A DNA stretch of 64,000 nucleotides, from positions 13,640,001 through 13,704,000 of the forward strand of contig JAFFJZ010000010.1 of assembly GCA_018340375.1 (NCBI GenBank), written 5' to 3'. The notes under the pieces are model-generated. The model saw only the letters and a program-made list of their open reading frames with translations, was not told where the DNA came from and made no database searches. Of the stretch, positions 38,101 to 50,100 are shown piece by piece. Within the stretch, counting starts at the first letter, position 1. The number at the start of each line of letters is the position of its first letter. The translations under genes and the position numbers were made by a program. This stretch comes from Gonatopus flavifemur (taxonomy: Eukaryota > Arthropoda > Insecta > Hymenoptera > Dryinidae).

Positions 38101-41100
38101 TCTCTCTACTGATATCAATTTATAGATCTCCTTTTCCCCAGTTAGATCAATCGCATTGATGAACTTAATTTGAATATTTTCTGTTTTATTCTCCATTTCG
38201 TTCATCAATTTTTGATCACCCTTCCTGTATCTCCATCCCTAACTGCCTCTTCTTATTTTCAATTCTTTTCAACATCACTTATTTAACTCTATTCTTATGA
38301 TGTATTCACCCCTTCCCATTCTTCTTTCCAAGTTCATTTAGATAAAACTTCTCCATTAAAATGCATCTTCTAAACATTTTTCTCGCTTTCCTGGATAGCA
38401 AGGGGTTGCCTGAGAATTCTCGTTAGTTTTCAAAGTATATTTGAACAACTATTCTACGAAATCTTCAATAGACGGGACTGTCTTGAACTCATTATCATTT
38501 ATACTCTTCAAATATTCTCCTACACTGAAAAAAAAGTTCTCTTCTGACAAATCAACTCATTTGGTTGAACATTTTTGAGAGATATCGTTTCACACGAATA
38601 AGACTCATTCATTATCACCAAACATTGTGTTGAGTCAAGAAATCCATATTTAATAATTATAACCAAATCATCTATTTGACTCAAACTGATCGAAATTGAT
38701 TTGAATGAATATGACTTCTTCTCAAATTTAGATATATTGAATCATCATCGGTATCTAGTTGACTCGAAGAAATATGTGCTGTATTTATCAACTATGCGGT
38801 GAAATAAATATTAATAAATTTTTCTTTGGCCGCATCCAACTATACGATTTCTTTACTATAAACAAATTTTATTCGAGTCAACGAATCTTTTTTCTCAGCG
38901 TAGAAGAACAGTTCAAGAGGGATGAACAGAGGGAGAAATGTGTCAATATTCACTTGGTTAGAATTTGAAGAAAATTAATTTCTTCTCTTTCCATCATTTT
39001 TCACTGAATCCATGTTACCCGTATGGAACTTTGAGGAGTTTCACTCAACCCCTGCCGAGTGACAACCGGTTACATCGCTATGCATGCAATCACGCAGCAG
39101 TATCTTTCTTAGCCCAGTCTTCTCTAGCATCCGTTAGTCGTCCTGTGCGTAACTATCTTTCTGTTTTCTGAACAAACCACCTTCCGTTTTCAAATTCTTA
39201 TTTGCTGAGGAGCAATGTAACATTTGACAGTGACTTCTATTTTTAAACCAATTATGTGCCTATTAACAATCTCAACGTACGAATCGTTATGACTTGAATT
39301 TTGACGGTGATTACGGTGCACTTTAAGGGAAGAAAATTCTTCATTCTCCAGTACCATAAAATATTATAGGGGTTGTATTGTTCAAAGGTTTCACTATGGA
39401 CAGCAATCAATTCTAATTCCATAATTCAATAGTCTTCGGAAAATTCATAAGTACTTTATGAATATAGAATATATTTATTTTATAATCAGAATAATATTGA
39501 GACAATTCTTTCTTCCCTCATAAGTACATACAAATCCGTAGCATCAGTGGATAAATATTATTTTAATGCAGATGAACATGGACCTTATTACTGGCACGTC
39601 AAAAGTGGAAACATACAAAGGAAACCTCCAGAGGCACCAGTACAAACCAAATCAGAGAATCACAGGAGTCTTTTAAAAGATAACGATAGCGTAAGTTTTT
39701 TCAATCAATCTGGGAGACGTAATTCCAAAATATCTAAATAATTAACGAAATCGATGAATTCCATTGATTTTTCCATTTCAAATCATTTGCAGATAAACAA
39801 TTTCCACACATTGGGCGGGATGGTTAATACGGTAACGCGCAGTAACACGAGTTCGGCTTTGGACCAGGAATTAGAAAACAAAAGGAAAGAAGAACTCGCT
39901 TTGAAGTAATATAACTTTATCAATCAGGTCTTGAGAATTTGCTTCGATTGGAAAACATAAACGTTTGATCATTGCAGACGTAGGAGCTATCCTGCAAGAG
40001 CGGACTCAGAAGGAAGAGACAAACCAATAAGATTTGCTGTAAGATCATTAGGATGGACGGAAATTGCTGAAGAAGATTTAACTCCCGAAAGGAGCAGCAA
40101 AGCTGTCAACAAATGTATCGTGGATCTCTCCTTAGGAAGGAATGATCTTTTGGACGTTGTTGGCAGATGGGGAGATGTGAGTACAAATTCTTCTTGAAAT
40201 AAATTGAATTCCATTTTCTAAGTTCGTTTATAATTTGCTCATTCGCCACGATGCAGGGCAAGGACTTATTCATGGATCTAGATGAAGGAGCATTGAAATT
40301 AATAGATCCAGAAAACCTCACAGTTCTCAACACACAACCTATTCATACAGTCAGGGTTTGGGGTGTTGGGAGAGATCATGGACGGTAAGTTGGGATTGGA
40401 TAATTCTCAAAACTACTCTGCAAAACTTTCAATGATTATTTCGCATAGAATTGAGAATTGAAAGGGATTGAGGAATGGCAAGCATCGATTCTTTTTTATG
40501 GATCTTATAACTGATTCATCATCATTCATCTTCACTTTTCTTTCCGATTTATCGCAGATTTGCGGTTGCTTTGTTTGGGGGAAAATTTTCAAACTTCTGA
40601 ATAGAAAAGAAATCCTATTAACAAAAGTGCAGATGCTTAATTCCTGGTGATAATTTGCACGAGAATATTCTATGCAACGATAATACTGGAATATCTCGCA
40701 TTTTCAGAATATTGTTAGACTAAAGAGAATGAATGCTCCAAAGTTATTGATTGCAATTTGAGAAGAACATCTCGTGATTGCTGTGAAAAGTTTTCCAGAA
40801 AGCACAGAGATTTTGTAAAACTATGTCTTCTGAATTGATAATAATTGATAGTTTTCACCAAACTTTGTAAAATTTCATTAAATTTTGAGAAACAAAGAGC
40901 GTTCGACATGGTTATTTATATGAATTCTTATCGCATTATCGAAAGATTTATGGAGTTGCATCAATCTTCTGTGATTTAAGAGCATTTTAAATTATGGCAT
41001 GTATTCTACAAGATTTCTATTCAATTCCACAGAATAAATGGGGGGTTAGTATTTCACAGTGAGTGTAATTGAATGCACTTGGGGTTCTTTCATCAAGTTC

Positions 41101-44100
41101 TACTGAGTTTGAATTACACTCCAAAAATCATATCTGTGGTTCCGTAAACTCTTCAAATTAGATTTGATTGTTTGGTACTGGAGAACAAAATTCAGGATAT
41201 TATCTTCCTCTAATCATTCTGAAGATGCGAATAATTATAATATAAGGTAATAAATCTTAGGCATTGATATAACTTATTTTCTTCCATGAACCTCAATTCT
41301 TCTCTTTGGATTTCTTGGAAACAACAGTGAGAGGTAATTTTTGATTCTCCAATGATTTTTAGAAATCAATCCTTTTTTTGTTATCATTCAATCCGGACAC
41401 GGAAAACCTATAATGAATGATTGGTTGTCCAGTCTGACAAGATTTCTAAGCCTCAACGGAATACATAATTTTTGATAAAGCGAGGTCTCTACCAAGATCT
41501 CAAAACAGAACCATTTGATTCTTCTAAATCTTCCTCGTTAATTCTGATTTATGATTTTTATTGTAACTTTTTTACAGGACTATAAGTTGCTTTATGATTT
41601 TCATGAACTGGGAAGAAAAATTATTTGTGTGGTTCAAATAATTCGATATAGCTGTTTTAACTACACTGGAAAACATATTTATTTGTCCTCTCTCCATGAA
41701 AGATTTATTTGTAGAAAGCAAATATTCAATTAGATGCAAAAACTGATCACTCGTGGCGAATAAATTATTTATTTATAAGACCAATTCATTTGGGACAAGC
41801 ATCCCATTATTTGATTTGATTAAATATTTCAAGAATTCTAAGAAATATTTCATGAAGAGAGGACAAATAAACTATTTATTTGGTTGAAAAGAAATTTTTT
41901 TCAGTGTACATATTTCATTATTCCTGACAATTTGTTCTCTTTTAAATGCAGCTAAATTCATTTTCTGCAAGCAAAAATCCATTGAAATTGATGTATTCCA
42001 TTGAGGTTGAGAAAATATCATATTTCCTTCTTCTCGAACTGTCTTATGATGCATGCTTTCCATTAATTCAGCTTTCTGTGAAGATACTCAAACTGAGTTT
42101 ATGGAAATTTAAATGTAACAGATTATGATACAAATGTGCAGTTCATGGCATTTTGTTATTGTTCTTCTTTTTTTCTCTGGCTGAGGGAGCTGAAACAACA
42201 ACTCAAGTTGATTGTGGCACGAATCATTTATATCCAAAGAAGAAAAAACTTCTTTTACGTTGTTGACAAATTTTGCAGAAAACGCCTTTCAGATATTTAT
42301 TGAATATCATCTACCAATATTCCATAGAGAGACCCCATCTTGCTGAAAATGCCAGGTAAATTCGGATGAAAATCAGTAAATCTTGGAACAAAAACCTAGC
42401 AGAACCGGGCAGAGCCGGACCAGTTTTCATCCGGATTTGTTCGGCATTTTCAGCAGGGTAGTAGAAATCACTGCAGTAATTTTTTCAGGCTATTAAAAGG
42501 CCTTATCTGATTCTGTAAATCCCTTGCAAGGACTAGAGAATTAATAAAATGAGTTCTGTTAGGATAGGGATGATCGATACTCCACACAGCCTAATGTGCA
42601 CTTGGAAAATTGTAAAAAGTCTGACTGAATGTGCCTGAATCCCCCTCTGAAATTTGTCTGAAATTCAATCTTTTCCTTTGTGTCGTGATTTTTTTTTGGT
42701 GCATACTTTCAACTAAAACAAGGCTAGTTTTGTTTGCATCCTAAAATAAACTGATAATCAGATCGAAAGTGAGTTTTACTTTTATTGCAACGTTATCAGG
42801 GAATTTGAAAAATAATTGAGGGGTACTTTGTGCCGTGAGAGAAGCATTTTCGAAAAATTTCGCATGTCCGAATGTTCAGGCTTTTGGGGTTTATATAGGT
42901 TCAGATACTCGACGAATAGTGCAATTATTGTGGAAAGTTATCATTGAAGAATTTGACATGGTTTTCTTCGAAAATCAATCTGTACTGCATATTTGAAACC
43001 ATACATCTGTTCATAATCAACTTGATCTTGTTAATATTTGAATGCTAATCAATCAAGAGGTTCAGTCAACGAAACAGCTGTCTCAGACACTAATTGCGAA
43101 TCCCCATACTCCATGGACCCGTGATTCATTGAAGGATTCTTGTTTAGGGACTTCGCTTATGTGGCGAGGGATCGTTCGACTCGAAAGCACATGTGCCACG
43201 TGTTCCGCTGTGACATACCTGCACGTACAATCGCTAACACATTACGTGATATTTGCAAGAAAATCATGATTGAACGATCATTACATCAAAATCTTGCGAA
43301 ACCTGTTGATATCAATGGAAGAACAAGCTTGGCCACAAGACCGACTAATCTGCCAACGGAGCATCGGCGTTTTCATAGGAATGGACAGGGTTTAGTCAGT
43401 AAGTACATTCAAATTCACTCTCTTCATGGATATTCAGGTGGATTGATTCACAACAAAAGGAAACTTTGATAACGGGATCTTCAATTTCGATCACACGCTT
43501 CCCAGTGTCCCACTTTCCCATCAACATTTCAAACATTCGCTATATCAGAAAGTTCTCTAATGCGTCGATTTTAGGAATATTTTAGACACCTTTCCCAAGA
43601 GGGCTGGAAGTTATCAGAAAGTTGACTCAGATCACTTTCTGGTAACTTAAAAATCTCATAAAACAGGCATCGAAAAGATTTCCGAAATCAACGCATTAGA
43701 GAATTTTCTAATATCATTTAGAGAACATAATGAATGTTGGGAATGTTGAGGGGAAAAATTTTGATTGAGTTGCGATTATTTGCCTAAATTTTCATCCCTT
43801 CGAATTACTTCATCTAATCTCAAGTGAAAATTTGTTTCGTTTTGTATTACTATTCTCATCGTTATTGAATTAAATTTCATCTGTTCTCGATCACAAGCTT
43901 TGAAATTGCATTGGTGTTTCTTGAAACAAAGATGCTACCTTCCTCCTCACAAATAATCTATAAAACCTCATCTCATTGACAAATGAATTGGTCCAAATGA
44001 AATTCAATGATATTTGATGAGAAATTTCAACATTCTTGATAGGATTTGATAGAATATTTCTACTTGGGTTTAAAATTTGTATTCTTCATGGAAAATTCAA

Positions 44101-47100
44101 TACACATCCAAGCTTTCTGAATTTTCATTTGACTCGCACCAGATTTATTGCAAATCATTTCTCAATCAAACTCTCATTATGCCGATATCCTCCTTTTTTT
44201 CTTTCTGAACATCACATTTCTAACCAGAATTAAACTTTGTGTGATTTAGAATTGAAACAAAAAATTACAAAAATAATTGTAGTTCATAAAAAACATATTT
44301 AATCTGATCTTTTATGTTTCAATTGTTTTGAATGGCCTTGCTCAAAGACGAAGAACGTTTGGAAAATGGCTATATTTCTAGTGAATTATCAAGATGAGTG
44401 AAAATATCACTGTCAAAATTGTACGCTCACATTGTGCTATGTCTGATTATTTTCTCTTATCCTGCTGATTCAGTAGAAATGTAAGAATTTTCCAACCCTT
44501 CCTTCTCTTCGAATACATAATCATACGATATTAATAATGTAAGTCCATGAAATCATTTGTGTTTAGTAAATGATAAGATTCCACTCACATGGAAGAGGTA
44601 GAGAAAAGAAAACTCAAACTGAAAGTAATAAGGTCAATTGAGTTCCATACCACAGCCCAGTTCACCAGAACATGGGTGCATGTATGGCATGTCGATGCAT
44701 ACCTTCATGGTAGTTACGAAGTTCTTTCAGATTTGTTCAGTTATTGGAAACAGATTCCTTGAACCTTCTATACAATCAATCTTTCATACAAAGAAATTCC
44801 TTATCTTATGGAAAATGAATCCGAAATATTCGGATAATGGCCACATTCGATAATAATTTTACACAAAGTTCCAAAATTTGTCATATGAACAATCCTTATC
44901 GTGGATATCTGTTTGATTTTTTTATAAGTACTTGAGGTACTTGGAGAAAAAACGTATGACGGATGTAGGCCCAATTGTAATGAGCAAACAGTGTAAGCTT
45001 TAGAAATGATGATGATCGATTTGCTAACATAAATTATTTTCAGCGCAATCGTTTCCAACGCCAATGGAAGAACCAAAGAAGGTGCTGCGCGCACAATACC
45101 TTGGATCGATGCAAGTATCGCAAGCCACTGGCATGGAAATGCTGAACGATGCGATAGATCATATCGTGTCTAATACGCCGATTAATCAATGGCGAAATGT
45201 CAACGTTGCAGTTGCTCCTAGTATGATCTCCATTTTAACGCCAAATGTAAGCGATTTGAACTATTTGACATACTTTGGTTTTTGTTTCTGGTAATAATAG
45301 TAGTTGATTTTCATAAAATCACCGCTTAACACGCCACATTTATCTTCTTTAACAAGTACTCTTACGCCCAGCGAAGTGATAGTATATTCCATGTTATTTA
45401 TTGTATCAATATAATCTCACAAGTAAATACATGCTAGTTGAAATATAATATCATGTTATTCACATGAATATGAATTGAAAGTGAATCCGAATCACAACAC
45501 GCATAATTATTATTCATAATAATTCCATATAAAATCATTTCAAAATTAAATTCTACGTCACTAAGTTATGCAACTGATTTAAATGAATCAAATCGAATTA
45601 AGATTCGCAAATGATAAACACCCTGCGACATTTTGACTTGAAGTGTATATTCTGTAATATTTGATCGTTTGTTATTTTACAGGAGGAGAAACTCATCACA
45701 GAATGTCGAGTTCGTTATTTGTCGTTTCTTGGCATAGGTCGAAACGTGAAGCAATGTGCATTTATAATGCATACAGCGCAAGATCTTTTCATCGCACATG
45801 TATTCAACTGTGAACCCAGTAGCGGAGCACTTTGTAAAACGATTGAAGCTGCATGCAAGGTATATTTCAAGAAATTTCAAAGATTATTCTAGTTTTAGAA
45901 TTTATCGCGTCATCTCGTACTTCTCCTCCTCTTATGGAAGCTGAATTTATTTGATAGCGTGTGATGTTGTTCAATCGATGCCGAACAGTATTGAATTCAT
46001 ACAACAACTCATGAAAGATGTCAGTCAAAAAAAGGGAATCTCATCCATGATTTTTTTCTGATTTTCAAATGCAGAACTGGTCCATGAATAAAATCCTAGT
46101 AACACAACATACAGGGTTTGTACAGCATGCTGAGAATATTCATAGCATATGTAGGGGAAATTCGATTTAAAATTTTCTTTTAGAAATTAGGACAGTCCCA
46201 GAAGAGTCCATCATGAATTCTTCATCTGCTTCCGTTGGGTATCCCGAATTTCAGAACCTGTTTTCCCAGACAGCACAAATAATCATTTTGATATTCAGAG
46301 AAACTTCTCAAAGAATTGAGAAGTTCTGACAGTAAACATGAATTCAATATGAATTCAATAAATTCAAAATAAATACATATTGTATGCCTGAATGGTTTTT
46401 GATAAATTCACGATATGAATGGTTTCTGAATAACCGAGTTGTTCATCAAGAATTCAAATTGAATTCAAAGTATTCATCATGAATTCCTGTTTACTGTCAT
46501 AATGGGGGCTCTTCAGAGGGACTCTTGTGCTGTATGGGTTGTTAAAAATGTCTCACAGAATCGATCAGATAATTTCCGTAAGGTTCTCACCGGTTTTTAT
46601 CGCAAAATTGCTGAGAAAAGCCATGGACATGATATATGGATCGTGCATGTGAGAGACAGCAAAAATTTGAGACGACGCAAATCCTTTGCGCATTCATTAT
46701 CCCTGATTCTATTTCATACGCATATGAATGTGCTGTGTATTTCACGCAACCTCGAATTGTGCATCTCTCTTTTTCACATGCGTAGTCCATATATTATACC
46801 CCTGGTTAGACAAACCGATTGCTTCTCGCCAAATCTCATTGAATCTTGCACAATGTTCTGACCAAATCCCATTGAATTCCATTTCGTCAGATTTTATGGA
46901 TTTTTTGAACCAAGGAAGTCCATAAGGAAAACTCTCAGACATTCTACCAGATCCCATAAGGTTCTATGAGGTACTGAACACTAAGCAGAAACTTCCAGAA
47001 ACTTTCCTGTCCGGTTCTATAAGTTTTTAAATCATCCAAAAACAGGGTTGCCAGATAAAAAATGGGACAGTTCGATGATTGGGCAATTCTCATGTATTGG

Positions 47101-50100
47101 ATGCACAACTAAGTTTTCGCTGTTTTTGTTTTGTGGAAATTCAACTTTATTGTGAAAAAATGGTTAGAAATGAATCATTCAAAGTATTGCCCATCGCTAG
47201 CTACAACTTTTGGCCATCTTTCTGGCAGGGCTCGAATACCGTTATGATAAGAGTGTTCATCTTTTGAAGCCATCCACGAATCAAGCCATTTCTTGATGTC
47301 TTCATATAAGCAAAACTGCTGATCAGCCAGACCATGTGCCATCGAACGGAACAAGTAATAATCGGACGGTGAGATATCTGGAGAATATAGCGGGTGGGGT
47401 AGGGCTTCCCATTTGAGCGTTTGTACGTAGGTTTTAACGGGTTTGGCAACATGAGGCCAACGTTGTCATGCAATTGAATCACTTTGTCGTGCCTCTGCTC
47501 GTATTGTGGCCATTTTTCGCGCAGTGCTCGACTCAGTCGAATCAAATGAGTTCGATATCGTTCCCCAGTGATGGTTTCTATCGGTTCCAACAACTCGTGA
47601 TGAATAACACCGACCTGATCCCATCAAATCCACAGCATGCCCTTCACAGCGTAGATACGGCCAAGCCGATGACGTAGAAGCATGGCCGGGCAGTCCCCAT
47701 GGCTTTCTTTTCTTTGGGTTGATGTGATCAACGGAGTTTCCTTTTTTGCCGCTGGAACAGTTGTTCACTGTTGAAAAAACGACGCTCCATGTTCCTTGGC
47801 TCCAACTCATAAGAAACGCAAGTTCCTTGCTTTTAAATCATTCCCAACGCCTGCAATTGCTCGGAAATTGCTTGGTGGGTAACTCCTATTGCTGAAGCAA
47901 GCTGTTTTTGCGTTTGGCACGGATCTTCATCGAGCAATGCCTCCAATTCAGCGTCTTTGAATATTTTTGGCTTCCCTTCGCGTGGGAGGTCGTTAACATT
48001 GAAATCCCCGTTTTTGAAGTGACGAAAACAATCACGGCACGTTTTTGCACTTGAAGCACTATCTCTGTGAACTTTTTGGAGCTCTCGATGCGCTTCAGCC
48101 GCCATTTCCTTCGAATGAAATAAGAAAATCAACACTTCCTGCAAATGAGGATCATTTCACACAAAATCAGAAATTTTCACACAATCAAAAGTATATGACG
48201 CCAAAGCAAAATAACTCACCTGTCAACGCGAGAAAGCGCGAGAACTTAGTTGCACACCTAATATTCAACCATTCAGATCACAGTTTCTGAGAGGAGGAGT
48301 CAATCACCGAATTGTTCGGTTTTCTATTTGCTGACCTGTTCAAGGAACTAACCAACGCTGGTGGAAATGAAGTATTCACAATGCCACAGAGTGTTTTAGG
48401 GGTTGTGAACGAATGTACCCTGAGAGTCATTTCGTACTTTTTGGATGTCCAAATGCCATTTCCTTGCGCAAACTGACACTGTATTTTCACCAGGGAAAAG
48501 GGATAGAAAATTTCCTGGTAATCTCTGAGTGGTTTTTTCATGAAGATATTCTATGAAGGTGCATAACACATTTTTATTCGAAGGAGCTTCATTTGAAGGT
48601 TCTAAGCATGTTCATAGGACTCTCAACCAATTAAGTCCGGGAAATGCAGGATTTCAACTGTAATTTTAAACGTTGCAAATGATATATAAATCATTAAACA
48701 CTCATAGCAAAAATACCTTACCTACTATTTTCGAGGCTGCTCTTTCGGTTGCTGGGGTCAAAATTACCTTCAGATGGCGCTGGAATACCGATATGGCCGA
48801 TTTAAAATAAAAAGTCGACAAAAAATTGGAGGATATTTGACTTTGTGATTTTTCCACGGGTTGAGAATACACTCAAAATTATTCAAAACATCAACCAAGG
48901 GTGCACAGGATATTTCAACTTCACGATAGAATTTTTTCCCAGACTTGAAGGAGACCTAACCTCTCTCAATTTACCATATATTCACCAAAATAACTCGCAA
49001 TTCTGAGAATCTAGAAAAAATTGACAGAACATATAATTTTATTCGTTCAGTATTCTCCAAGAGAAGTACCCGGAGGTTTTTGAGGTCGCTGACTACGAAT
49101 CAAACATCAGATTTTCAAAATTCAAAATGACGGATCCAAGATGGCGGACGACAAGTCAGAAAAAGCCTCGCAAATGGATGAAAATCGGTATGCTTAGGTT
49201 TTTTGGGTTCCTGATTACGAATCCATTACCAGATTTTCAAAATTCGAGATGGCGGACCTAAGATGGTGGATGAGAAGTCAAAAAAAGCCTCGGAGATGGA
49301 TTGAAATCGAGCCACCGAGGTTTTTGAGGTCGCTGATTACGAATTCAGCATTAGATTTCCAGAATTCAAGATGGCGGACCCAAGATGGTGGACGAAAATT
49401 CGAGAAAACTCTCGAAGATAGATGAAAATCGGTATACTGAGGTTGATGAAGTCACTGACAACGAATCCAGCATCAGATTCTCAAAATTCAAAATGGTGGA
49501 TCCAAGATGGCGGACGAAAAATAAAAAAAGGCCTTGAAAATGGATGAGAATCGGTATGCTGAGGTTTTTGAGGTCTCTGATTACGAATCCAGCATCAGAT
49601 TTCCGAAATTCAAGATGGTGAACCCAAGATGGCGGACGAAAATTCGAGAAGACTCTCGAAGATGGATGAAAATCGGTATACTGGGGTTCTTGAGGTCACT
49701 GACAACGAATCCAGCATCAGATTTCCAAAATCCAAGATGGCGGATTCAATATGGCATACTGAAATTCATAAAATGCTTCTAAATCACGAGAAAGTGTGTA
49801 CACGAGGAGATTTTTGGGGTCGCTGTGTAATTAGACTGGTGACACGTGATGAAAATATTAGAAGTGAATATCAGTTATTATTAGGGTAATTGAATTTGAC
49901 ATTATCATCAAGTGAATCGGAGAAAATAAAGGCGAAGTTTATCGCATGAAGAACTGAGTTATTGGGGAACATACAAGAATATAAACTTGCTACGTAGTGT
50001 GACTTGGGAAACGTGCACATGGAATAATTAACGGACGGAAACAACCAATTTTATTGCGGAAACTTCACGTATAAACATTATTGCATGATTTTGAGAGATG

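Noticed and set aside
46502..46861. 119-codon ORF upstream of the mariner
   Set aside because: It lies inside an Fe65 intron with no splice signals or recognisable motifs; probably chance.
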